A stretch of 13,015 nt of DNA, taken from NCBI GenBank assembly GCA_030040625.1, contig JASHTI010000110.1, forward strand, positions 1 to 13,015. Direction: 5' to 3'. The notes under the pieces are model-generated. The model was given only the letters and a program-made list of their open reading frames with translations. It was not told the DNA's origin and searched no databases. Each line of letters opens with the position of its first letter. Positions within the stretch are counted from its first letter, which is position 1. The stretch is from Thermoplasmata archaeon. GTDB taxonomy: Archaea > Thermoplasmatota > Thermoplasmata > Lutacidiplasmatales > UBA184. This document shows positions 1 through 5,658 of this stretch, in pieces. Both the position numbers and the translations under genes were made by a program.

Positions 1-1
1 G

Positions 2-334
2 ACCGTCCTGCTCGGCTTCGCGGGCGCCGTGCTCTCGCGCGACTCGGTGCTGCCGACCGTCGGCCCCTCCGACACCGGGCGGGCGGAGATCGACTGGTCG
101 TTCGGGAACCTCTACGCGGCGATCGAGGGGGTCTACCCGCTGACGGCCGAGCTCCGCGCGGCGAACGGCACGGTCCTGTTCAGCACGCAGTTCTTCATCG
201 ACGCCCGCGCACCGTACCTCGTCGGCTCCGCGGCCGTCGTGTTCCTCGGTGTCCTTGGGGCCGTGGAGCTGGGGTGGATCGTCGCCGCGGTGCGCCGCGA
301 GCGCCGTCGCCAGCGCCGGTTCCGCTCGCGATGA
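2..334 (+). CDS. C-terminal part of a membrane-anchored surface protein (5' end outside window)
   Basis: The reading frame is open from the first bases of the window to a TGA at 332-334, giving at least 110 residues, so the true start lies upstream. Visible residues include a short hydrophobic stretch at the very start, a polar segment with one N-G-T sequon, and a single strongly hydrophobic segment at about residues 71-95 of the visible part (around PYLVGSAAVVFLGVLGAVEL). A very basic tail (RRERRRQRRFRSR) follows. This is the pattern of an extracellular domain with a C-terminal membrane anchor and a positively charged cytoplasmic end. The family is not recognised. It overlaps the next gene by ATGA, so the two are probably cotranscribed and translationally coupled. 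The GTG at 29 is only an internal valine and not a convincing start, because the frame continues to the window edge. Confidence 0.7.
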   Translation, partial: TVLLGFAGAVLSRDSVLPTVGPSDTGRAEIDWSFGNLYAAIEGVYPLTAELRAANGTVLFSTQFFIDARAPYLVGSAAVVFLGVLGAVELGWIVAAVRRERRRQRRFRSR

Positions 335-516
335 GCGTCCCCGCGACCACCGCCGGCTCCGGCATCGTCCTCGGAGCCGTCGGCGTCCTGCTCGCCCAGC
401 AGCTCGGCGCGCTGGCGCTTGGGACCGTCGGGGCGGCGGGCCTGTGGATCGGTCTCGGCGCCGCGGTCGGCGGCGTCGTCTTCGGAACGATCGGCTGGCT
501 CGCGACCCGCCGCTAG
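331..516 (+). CDS. Small two-helix membrane protein
   Basis: This is a 61-residue protein starting at an ATG that overlaps the TGA of the preceding gene (ATGA, 331-334), the classic arrangement of translational coupling. I prefer this ATG to an in-frame start at 274, which would add an Arg/Pro-rich stretch lying inside the previous gene. Nearly the whole protein is hydrophobic and rich in Gly and Ala. Two predicted membrane helices (roughly residues 9-30 and 34-57) contain small-xxx-small spacing, ending in the basic ATRR. No enzymatic motif is visible and no family is recognised. Its stop codon TAG (514-516) lies in a CTAG palindrome whose other strand is the stop of the convergent IS630-like gene. 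Confidence 0.6.
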   Translation: MSVPATTAGSGIVLGAVGVLLAQQLGALALGTVGAAGLWIGLGAAVGGVVFGTIGWLATRR

Positions 517-1553
517 CGCGACCTCGCCCGGGGCTCGGGCCTAACGGACGGCGTGGGGAAGGCGGCGTCCGGCGACGCCCCCGGGGGCCGGTCGGGCGAC
601 GCCCCGGCACGCCCGCGGATCTCCTCGGCCGTCGCCGTCCAGACGAACGGTCGGCCCGCGGCTCCCCGGCCGCTCAGGTGGCTGCGGAGCGCGCGGTGGA
701 GGCGGAGCACGCTCGGGTAGGCGGCGGCGCCGGGCCGCCGGCCTGTGAACTGCGCGAACCACCGCTCCATGAGGTTCGGTCCGCCGGCCCCCGGCGGGAT
801 GTAGTGCAGGAAGATCCGGGGGTGACGCACGAGCCATCGCCGGACCTCGACGTCGTTCGGGGTCAGCTGGCTGTCGACGAGCAGGTGGAGCTCGAGGCCC
901 TTCGGGGCTTCACGGTCGACCCCCTGGAGGAACGCCCGGAACGCGACGCCCCGCCGGCGCATCGCGTTCGCCTCCGAGGCGCTCGACCGGCTCAGCCGGG
1001 GGCCCCGCCCCCGGGCCCGGGGGTCCGTCGAGAAGACCATCGCGCGCTCGGGGGGATCGACGTAGAGCCCGACGAGGTCCGTGATCTTCTCGATGAAGCC
1101 GGAGCCGGGGTTCGACCGGAACGTCTCGGCGGCCCGCCGGGGCTCGATGCCGTGGGCCTTCCAGACCCGCTGGACGGTCGTCTTGCTCACGCCGACCTCC
1201 CGGGCGAGACTGCGCGCCGACCAGTAGCCACCGCCCGGTGGGCGACGTCCGAGGGTGCTGCGCAGCAGCACCTGGATCTTGGAGGTCGGGATCGACGGGG
1301 GGCGCCCCGGCCGCGGGGCGTCGCGCTCGATCCCCGGCAGCCGCTGCATCAGGAAGCGCCGGCGCCAGCGGGCGACCGTGCCGGGGTCGGTCCCGACCGC
1401 GGCGGCGATCACGCGGTCCGCCTTTCCCTGGCCGGCGAGCAGCACGATGCGGGCCCGCTGCGCCAGTCGTGCCGGCGTCGCCGTCGAGCGGGCGACGGCG
1501 GTGAGCCGTGCCTTCTCCCCGCGAGCGAGGGTGACCGGAGCGGCCCTGCGCAC
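513..1553 (-). CDS. IS630-like DDE transposase homologue with altered catalytic core
   Basis: The 346-residue protein has the order expected of IS630/Tc1-mariner-type transposases. An N-terminal homeodomain-like HTH (about residues 30-70, RARIVLLAGQGKADRVIAAA) is followed by a second HTH (about 110-135, SARSLAREVGVSKTTVQRVW). The linker FIEKITDLVGLYVDPPE leads into the DDE domain. The likely catalytic residues are D177 (VFSTD), D227 (LHLLVDSQ) and E263 (NLMERWF). The family's usual D-E-K-S after the first Asp is D-P-R-A here. The stretch between the first Asp and FRAFL is about 28 residues, where classical members have roughly 60, so part of the RNase H-like sheet appears missing. The frame is nevertheless intact and the C-terminal PFVWTATAEEI motif is kept. 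The start is GTG at 1553, with in-frame TAA just upstream (1578-1580) and a weak TATA-like TGTTAAG about 25 bases upstream. I found no convincing terminal inverted repeats. It may be a decayed element, a divergent active one, or a domesticated gene. Confidence 0.8.
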   Translation of the reverse strand: MRRAAPVTLARGEKARLTAVARSTATPARLAQRARIVLLAGQGKADRVIAAAVGTDPGTVARWRRRFLMQRLPGIERDAPRPGRPPSIPTSKIQVLLRSTLGRRPPGGGYWSARSLAREVGVSKTTVQRVWKAHGIEPRRAAETFRSNPGSGFIEKITDLVGLYVDPPERAMVFSTDPRARGRGPRLSRSSASEANAMRRRGVAFRAFLQGVDREAPKGLELHLLVDSQLTPNDVEVRRWLVRHPRIFLHYIPPGAGGPNLMERWFAQFTGRRPGAAAYPSVLRLHRALRSHLSGRGAAGRPFVWTATAEEIRGRAGASPDRPPGASPDAAFPTPSVRPEPRARSR

Positions 1554-1575
1554 GCCCCGACCAGCTCGCGCGACA

Positions 1576-1584
1576 GCTTAACAC
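1576..1584 (-). promoter_or_regulatory. Possible TATA-like element of the IS630-like gene
   Basis: Read on the minus strand, this stretch gives TGTTAAG, centred about 25-27 bases before the GTG at 1553. That spacing suits a leaderless archaeal transcript. It is a weak match, supported mainly by position and by its low GC against the surroundings. Confidence 0.3.
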
Positions 1585-1844
1585 ATCGCATTTGCGGGTC
1601 GAGGGACCCCGTTATCTGCCCCTCGTCGCCTGGTCGCCGTGCGCGGGCCGCCGGCCCTCCCACCTGTCCTTCCCCCCGGGGGTCCGCGTTCCCCCTTCCT
1701 TCCCCGAAGCCGCTTCCGAGTTCGGCGCGGAACGGGCTCGCGCGGGCCCGATCGCCTCGGGACGGCCCCGCGGCTCGGGCCCCGCCGCGCCCGGCGGTCC
1801 GCCGCAGGTCCTCCTCCGGCCCCGGAGCGCCATCGCATACGCCG

Positions 1845-1860
1845 TACATTATATAATTTT
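1845..1860 (+). promoter_or_regulatory. Archaeal TATA box of the ArsR-SRPBCC-M29 operon
   Basis: An AT island (TACATTATATAATTTT) lies in GC-rich surroundings. It contains the perfect 10-base palindrome ATTATATAAT at 1848-1857. Its centre is about 25 bases before the ATG at 1878, the spacing expected between an archaeal TATA box and the transcription start, so the message is probably leaderless. The palindrome could also allow transcription to the left, or serve as a binding site for the ArsR-type protein it drives; neither is shown by the sequence. Confidence 0.65.
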
Positions 1861-1877
1861 GAGATTACGTCTCGGCG

Positions 1878-2231
1878 ATGCCGAGCCCGGGTCGCTCCTT
1901 CGGGATCCTCGCGGACCGGACGCGCTTTCGCATCGTCGAACACCTGCGCACCGGCGAGCGCTCCGTCGGCGCCCTGGTCCGCTCGCTCTCGGTCTCCCAG
2001 CCGGGGATCTCTCGGCATCTTCGGATCCTGCACGACGCCGGATTCGTCCGGGTCCGTGCGGTCGGGCGCCGGCGGCTGTACTCGCTGCGGCGACAGCCGT
2101 TCCGCGACCTCGACGACTGGGTCCGTGGCTACCGGGACGTCCTCGACGCCCGCCTCGACGGCCTGGAACAGCTGGTCGCCGCGGACTCCTCCCCTGCCCG
2201 CTCCACCCGCACGACGGGGCGGAGGACGTGA
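1878..2231 (+). CDS. ArsR-family winged-helix transcriptional regulator
   Basis: The 117-residue protein has a typical ArsR-type winged helix. Residues 8-24 (FGILADRTRFRIVEHLR) form the first helices, and residues 39-51 (VSQPGISRHLRIL) form the helix-turn-helix with the family's S-Q-x-x-x-S-R-H-L signature. Residues 55-70 (GFVRVRAVGRRRLYSL) form the wing. There is no Cys in the protein, so the classic ArsR/SmtB metal sites are absent and a thiol-metal sensor is unlikely. The C-terminal tail (about 100-117) is polar and basic. The gene starts at an ATG about 25 bases after a strong TATA box, consistent with a leaderless message. The SRPBCC gene begins two bases after its stop. ArsR regulators paired with SRPBCC/AHSA1-like proteins are a recurrent arrangement, and autoregulation of the operon is plausible but inferred. 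Confidence 0.88.
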   Translation: MPSPGRSFGILADRTRFRIVEHLRTGERSVGALVRSLSVSQPGISRHLRILHDAGFVRVRAVGRRRLYSLRRQPFRDLDDWVRGYRDVLDARLDGLEQLVAADSSPARSTRTTGRRT

Positions 2232-2233
2232 CC

Positions 2234-2737
2234 ATGGCAGCACCAGCAGTGGAGCGGCGGACCGGCGCAGCGGCGTGCGAATTTACCTACCCCAGCGCGC
2301 ACGAGACCCAGATGACCCGGGTCTTCCGGGCGCCACCGTCCCGAGTCTTCCGGCTCTTCTTCGACCCGGCGACGGTGCCGGTGCTCTGGGACGTAGAACC
2401 GAAGCGCGTCACCGTCGATCGTCTCGACCTTCGCGTCGGCGGTGCCTTCGCGATCACCGTCCGCCGCGACGGCGAGACCCCGCGCCGGTTCCAGGGCGAG
2501 TTCACGGAGGTCGTCCCGGGGCGCCGCGTCGTCCAGCGCTGGCACGAGGCCTCCCGACCGGACCACGGCGTCGTGGAGACGGACGAGTTCGAGCCGGTCG
2601 GGGACTCCACCCGGGTCACGATCCGGTGGAAGGTCGTCAACCACTCCGAGCCGAGCCGCATGGCCGGTCCCGGATTCGAGGCGATGCTGGGCGAGCAGGC
2701 GGCGGCGATCGACCGGCTCCTCGCCGCGGAGGCGTGA
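2234..2737 (+). CDS. SRPBCC / AHSA1-like domain protein
   Basis: The 167-residue protein has the features of the SRPBCC (START/Bet v 1-like) fold in its AHSA1-type branch. TQMTRVFRAPPSRVFRLFFDP forms the first strand and helix, and VPVLWDV, LDLRVGGAFAITV and FQGEFTEVVPGRRVVQRW form the central strands. DSTRVTIRW is a late strand, and a long C-terminal helix ends GEQAAAIDRLLAAEA. Such proteins bind hydrophobic ligands or act as co-chaperone-like or lipid-handling domains; no specific substrate can be read here. The start is the ATG two bases after the ArsR stop, with GGAGG at 2221-2225 as ribosome binding site. The N-terminal 20 residues (MAAPAVERR...) are a non-conserved lead-in. It is the middle gene of the operon, 28 bases before the M29-like gene. 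Confidence 0.82.
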   Translation: MAAPAVERRTGAAACEFTYPSAHETQMTRVFRAPPSRVFRLFFDPATVPVLWDVEPKRVTVDRLDLRVGGAFAITVRRDGETPRRFQGEFTEVVPGRRVVQRWHEASRPDHGVVETDEFEPVGDSTRVTIRWKVVNHSEPSRMAGPGFEAMLGEQAAAIDRLLAAEA

Positions 2738-2753
2738 GCGGGACGGTCCGCTC

Positions 2754-2760
2754 GGAGGTG
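2754..2760 (+). promoter_or_regulatory. Ribosome binding site GGAGGTG of the M29-like gene
   Basis: GGAGGTG lies five bases before the ATG at 2766 and fits the anti-Shine-Dalgarno sequence well. It fixes this ATG as the start, although the frame is open upstream through the SRPBCC gene. Confidence 0.7.
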
Positions 2761-2765
2761 GCCTC

Positions 2766-3875
2766 ATGTCCGAGGAGATCGAAAAGCTCCGACGCGACGC
2801 CGCCCGTCGCATCGTCACGCAGTACCTGAAGGTCCGACCCGGCGAGAACGCGATCGTCGAGTCGTGGGACCACACCCTGCCGATCGCCGTAGCGGTACTC
2901 GACGAGATCCGCCGGGTCGGGGGCCGGACCTTGCATATCCACGAGGACGAGGAGGCGTGGTGGCGGGCGATCGACCGGAAGCAGGCGAAGCTGCTCGGCC
3001 GCTCCAGCGCCCCGGAGTGGGCGGCGCTCGCCGCCGCCGACGTCTACGTGCACTTCTGGGGACCCGGGGACACCGATCGCATCGAGCGGCTGCCCGAGCG
3101 GACCCTCGACGAAGCGGTCGGGTGGATCTCGCCGTGGTACGAGGCGGCGCGCAAGAGCGGCCTCCGTGGGGCGCGCGTCACCGTCGGGTTCGCGACCCCC
3201 GGTCGGGCCCGGCAGTGGGGCGTCGACCAGCGGGCGTGGGAGGCGGGGATCCTGCGCGCGTGCCGGACCGATCCTAAGGAGACGGCCCGGCGGGGGGCCC
3301 GGCTCGTCCGCGCGCTGGCCCGCGGCCGAAAGGTCCGCATCACGCACCCGAACGGGACCGATCTCGAGGTCCGGCTCGCCGGCCGGGCGCCCCGCCTTCA
3401 GGACGGGACGCCCCACCCGCGCGATCGCCGCTACGGGCCGAGCGACATGCTGGCGCAGCTCCCGGGCGGACGCGTGGATGTGGCGCTCGACGGGCGGACC
3501 GCCGAGGGGACCATCCACGCCAACCGGCGGACGAACATCTGGTGGTTCTGGAGCTCCGGCGGAAGGCTCGAGTTCGCCGACGGAAGGCTCACGGCCTTCT
3601 CCTTCGAGGAAGGCGAAGAAGAGTTCGCCCGGAGGTACCGGCAGGGGACGGCGGGGAAGGACCGGACCGGCTCGCTCACCCTCGGGCTCAACCCGGCGGC
3701 CCGCGACGTCCCGAACCTGGAGACGATCGAGCTGGGCTGCGTGACGCTCGTGCTTGGACGGAACCGGCACCTGCACGGTACGAACGGCTCGAGCTTCATG
3801 AACTGGGTCTCGCTGGCGGACGCCGAAGTGGCGATCGACGGGGCGCCCGTCGTGCGCGGCGGGCGGCTCATCTAG
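2766..3875 (+). CDS. M29 aminopeptidase-like protein (COG2309 type), probably lacking metal ligands
   Basis: The 369-residue protein matches the length and layout of the AmpS/AmpT (peptidase M29, thermophilic metalloprotease) family. The N-terminal Rossmann-like half contains LKVRPGENAIVESWD and AADVYVHFWGPGD. The C-terminal half carries AEGTIHANRR (E247, in the place of the family's P-x-G-E-V), GSLTLGLNPAARD (302-314) and GTNGSSFMNW (338-347). Classical members have G-E before x-x-G-x-N-P, an H in V-H-I-A-L-G, and H-W-D after G-T-N-x-S. Here these are G-S (S303), T327 and M-N-W-V, so three of the expected zinc or cobalt ligands seem absent while the first Glu remains. The overall fold should be kept, but aminopeptidase activity is doubtful. 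It ends the ArsR-SRPBCC operon, so it may be co-regulated. An alternative is a subfamily with a different active site. A weak hairpin follows the stop at 3885-3897. Confidence 0.75.
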   Translation: MSEEIEKLRRDAARRIVTQYLKVRPGENAIVESWDHTLPIAVAVLDEIRRVGGRTLHIHEDEEAWWRAIDRKQAKLLGRSSAPEWAALAAADVYVHFWGPGDTDRIERLPERTLDEAVGWISPWYEAARKSGLRGARVTVGFATPGRARQWGVDQRAWEAGILRACRTDPKETARRGARLVRALARGRKVRITHPNGTDLEVRLAGRAPRLQDGTPHPRDRRYGPSDMLAQLPGGRVDVALDGRTAEGTIHANRRTNIWWFWSSGGRLEFADGRLTAFSFEEGEEEFARRYRQGTAGKDRTGSLTLGLNPAARDVPNLETIELGCVTLVLGRNRHLHGTNGSSFMNWVSLADAEVAIDGAPVVRGGRLI

Positions 3876-3925
3876 GGGCGAGTCGGTCGGACTGACCCGC
3901 ATGTCCGGTGGACGTGGGCACCGCT

Positions 3926-3943
3926 GCGCACGAAGGTTCATTT
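3926..3943 (+). promoter_or_regulatory. Possible promoter of the SHOCT gene
   Basis: GCGCACGAA (3926-3934) followed by GGTTCATTT resembles a BRE plus a weak TATA element centred about 27 bases before the GTG at 3967, which would make the message leaderless. The same GCGCACGAA occurs before the next gene at 4384-4392, which supports a shared promoter element. Confidence 0.4.
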
Positions 3944-3966
3944 CGTCCGGCACCTGACGGGCGGGC

Positions 3967-4371
3967 GTGGGGGCTCCACTCGCGGAGGGGCCGTTCGACG
4001 GCGAGCGGATGCGGCGACGGGCTGCCCGTCGGCGCGCCTTCGCGGTGATCGCCGCCGTCATCCTGGCGATCGGCGCGGTGCTCCTCAGCATCGCTCTCCT
4101 TCCGTCGCTGTGGGGGATCCACGCGCACCCCTACCTGGACCCGTTCGCCGGCGGCTTCCTCGGGCTGTTCCTGATCCTCTGGGGAGTCCTGCTCCTGACC
4201 CGGATCGCCTTCTGGAGCGCCCGCGCCGGCGGCTACGGCCGCGGCGGCGGACGCCGGTGGGATCCCGCGATCGCCCAGGCCCGTCAGCGGTACGCGCGGG
4301 GGGAGATCACGCGGGAGCAGTTCCTCCAGATCGTCCAGGACCTCCGACCCCCCGGGGGCCCCCGCCCGTAG
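3967..4371 (+). CDS. Two-helix membrane protein with C-terminal SHOCT motif
   Basis: The protein is 134 residues long from GTG 3967; an in-frame ATG at 4009 (residue 15) is the alternative start. The GTG is preferred because it sits about 27 bases after a TATA-like element. A basic N-terminus (MRRRAARRRA) is followed by two membrane helices (about 24-46 and 61-81) joined by a short loop with HAHPYLDPF. A Gly/Arg linker leads to the SHOCT motif at about 99-126 (DPAIAQARQRYARGEITREQF). SHOCT is a short helical module found at protein ends and thought to mediate oligomerisation or membrane-associated interactions; its exact role is unknown. The orientation is probably with both termini in the cytoplasm (inference from positive charges). 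It lies 66 bases before the three-gene operon and could be functionally tied to it. Confidence 0.75.
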   Translation: MGAPLAEGPFDGERMRRRAARRRAFAVIAAVILAIGAVLLSIALLPSLWGIHAHPYLDPFAGGFLGLFLILWGVLLLTRIAFWSARAGGYGRGGGRRWDPAIAQARQRYARGEITREQFLQIVQDLRPPGGPRP

Positions 4372-4383
4372 GCGATCGACGCG

Positions 4384-4400
4384 GCGCACGAAAGCCTATC
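4384..4400 (+). promoter_or_regulatory. Possible promoter of the kinase-like operon
   Basis: GCGCACGAA (4384-4392) followed by AGCCTATCC has the same layout as the site before the SHOCT gene. A start of transcription about 25 bases later would leave a leader of about 15 bases containing GAGGGGG (4427-4433) as ribosome binding site before the GTG at 4438. Confidence 0.4.
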
Positions 4401-4437
4401 CGAGCGGGTCCCGTCGGCCCGGGGTCGAGGGGGCAGC

Positions 4438-5658
4438 GTGGGCGCGTCGCGCGGGACCGGCGAGGACGGGCTTCCGCCGGCGCTCCTCCCCGGTCCGACG
4501 GTCCGGCTCCGGGAGTTCGGGGCCGAGACCCTGACGAACCGGCGCTTCGCCTCCGCCGCGCTGGACGGCTGGGACCGGATCTTCCTGCCTGCTCCGGCCG
4601 CCGCGCTGCTCGACGAGCCGCCGCTCGGGGAGCGGACGTTCCTGGAGGACGACAACCGCAGCGCGATCGACCCGACGCCCGCCGCGACGATCGACGGCCA
4701 GCCGTTCTTCCTCTCGGTGAAGGGGGTCGGCTCGCCGCTGGACCCGTTCGGCCACGGGCCCCTCACCGCCGCGACCGCCGCGGAGCTGAGCGACGATGCG
4801 GAGACGCGGCGCCGGTTGGGCGGGGCCGGGGACGGCGCCGTCATCACCGGGGAGCTCTGGCTCCGGGGGTCGCCGTACGGCGGCCAGGGCCTCCCGCACG
4901 CGATGACGGCGCTCCGGGCCTCCGAACGCGCGGAGGTCACCGATCTCGGGGGCCTCCGCATCGCGCCGATCGTCAAGGTCGCCTTCCTGCCCGAAGTGCT
5001 CGCGCAGCGGCTCCGCAGCGTGTACTGGTACCGGTGGTACCGGGACCGGTTCGTCCAGGAGCTCCGGCTCGTCCCTTCGAACGTCCGCTTCTACTTTCAC
5101 GGGCGGAAGACGGTGGGGAGCGACATCGGCCTCCTGTTCGACCGCTTCGGGCTCACGACCGGAGCGCGGGCGCACCGGTTCCAGGTGAACCTCGTGCGCA
5201 CCGGGGTCGCCCTGCTGACGCTGTTCGTGCGGACGATGGAGTACGACGCCGTGCGGCGACGGTACCGGGGCCTCGACTTCTCGGACGTCTGGCTCGACAA
5301 GGATGCGGTGATCGCGCCGGACGGCCAGGCCTACTTCATCGACCTGGAGGGGCTCGAGCCGATCCGGGTCGACGCCGACGATCTCGCCGAGAAGCTCGAC
5401 GACCAGATCTTCCGCTCGCTCTACGAGTTCATGTTCGCCTACGAGCAGGTCGACACCGAACGGAGCCGGCGCTTCCGGACGCCCGGCGGTCGTCGCCATC
5501 GGTTCGAGGCGATCCTCGAGGAGGCGCTGGCGGAGGACCGGTTCGTGCGGCTGCGCCGCGACACCGGCGGGCTCCGGCTGGGTCTCCGGCCCCGGCCGGG
5601 GGTCGAACCCCTCAAGTACGAATTTCCGTTGGTCGACCGCTACCGTGCCGAGCTGTAA
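4438..5658 (+). CDS. Uncharacterised protein with degenerate kinase-like (SelO-reminiscent) motifs
   Basis: This is a 406-residue soluble protein whose family I do not recognise. Several segments recall the protein-kinase-like fold in the expected order. FFLSVKGVGSPLDPFG (residues 90-105) has K95 in a K-G-x-G-x-P setting much like the nucleotide-binding lysine region of SelO pseudokinases. GLPHAMTALRASE (151-163) resembles the E-A-M-x-x-L-G-I helix. GLDFSDVWLD (278-287) is at the place of the catalytic loop with D280 but without the usual Asn five residues later. QAYFIDLEGLEP (297-308) has D302 where DFG or I-D-F-E-G is expected. A helical C-terminus follows. Between these lies an aromatic- and basic-rich stretch (YWYRWYRDRF, 196-205). 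ATP binding, AMPylation or pseudokinase function are all possible and none is shown. The start is GTG with GAGGGGG upstream. It overlaps the next gene by 14 bases. Confidence 0.65.
   Translation: MGASRGTGEDGLPPALLPGPTVRLREFGAETLTNRRFASAALDGWDRIFLPAPAAALLDEPPLGERTFLEDDNRSAIDPTPAATIDGQPFFLSVKGVGSPLDPFGHGPLTAATAAELSDDAETRRRLGGAGDGAVITGELWLRGSPYGGQGLPHAMTALRASERAEVTDLGGLRIAPIVKVAFLPEVLAQRLRSVYWYRWYRDRFVQELRLVPSNVRFYFHGRKTVGSDIGLLFDRFGLTTGARAHRFQVNLVRTGVALLTLFVRTMEYDAVRRRYRGLDFSDVWLDKDAVIAPDGQAYFIDLEGLEPIRVDADDLAEKLDDQIFRSLYEFMFAYEQVDTERSRRFRTPGGRRHRFEAILEEALAEDRFVRLRRDTGGLRLGLRPRPGVEPLKYEFPLVDRYRAEL

Larger units (their letters stand above)
1554..1877. other. Intergenic region between divergent IS630-like and ArsR genes
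   Basis: About 320 bases without a convincing gene. Visible are a small hairpin (GGGTC-GAGG-GACCC, 1596-1609), a pyrimidine-rich tract at about 1655-1705 on the plus strand interrupted by the palindrome CCCCCGGGGG (1673-1682), and a GC-rich stretch full of short repeats of CGG/CCG up to about 1835. The AT-rich promoter of the ArsR gene is at the right end. Open frames here are Arg/Pro/Gly-rich on both strands and look like GC-driven noise. Confidence 0.6.

Noticed and set aside
480..1620. Terminal inverted repeats and TA duplication around the IS630-like gene
   Set aside because: I compared the sequence at both ends and saw no convincing matching ends; the left end runs directly into the neighbouring gene's stop codon.
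1612..1833. Small minus-strand frame about 20 bases from the palindromic TATA box
   Set aside because: The spacing would allow a leaderless start, but the 73-residue product is Arg/Gly/Pro-rich with no motif and looks like noise.
249..1856. Long open frame on the plus strand across the IS630-like gene
   Set aside because: Its product is Arg/Pro/Gly-rich without motifs and lies antisense to a clear DDE protein; long shadow frames are expected at this GC content.
3885..3897. Hairpin GGTCGGACTGACC after the M29-like gene as terminator
   Set aside because: Only four to five pairs with no T-run; too weak to call.
2637..4091. Minus-strand open frame opposite the M29-like gene
   Set aside because: Pro/Arg-rich, no motif, and antisense to a recognisable family.
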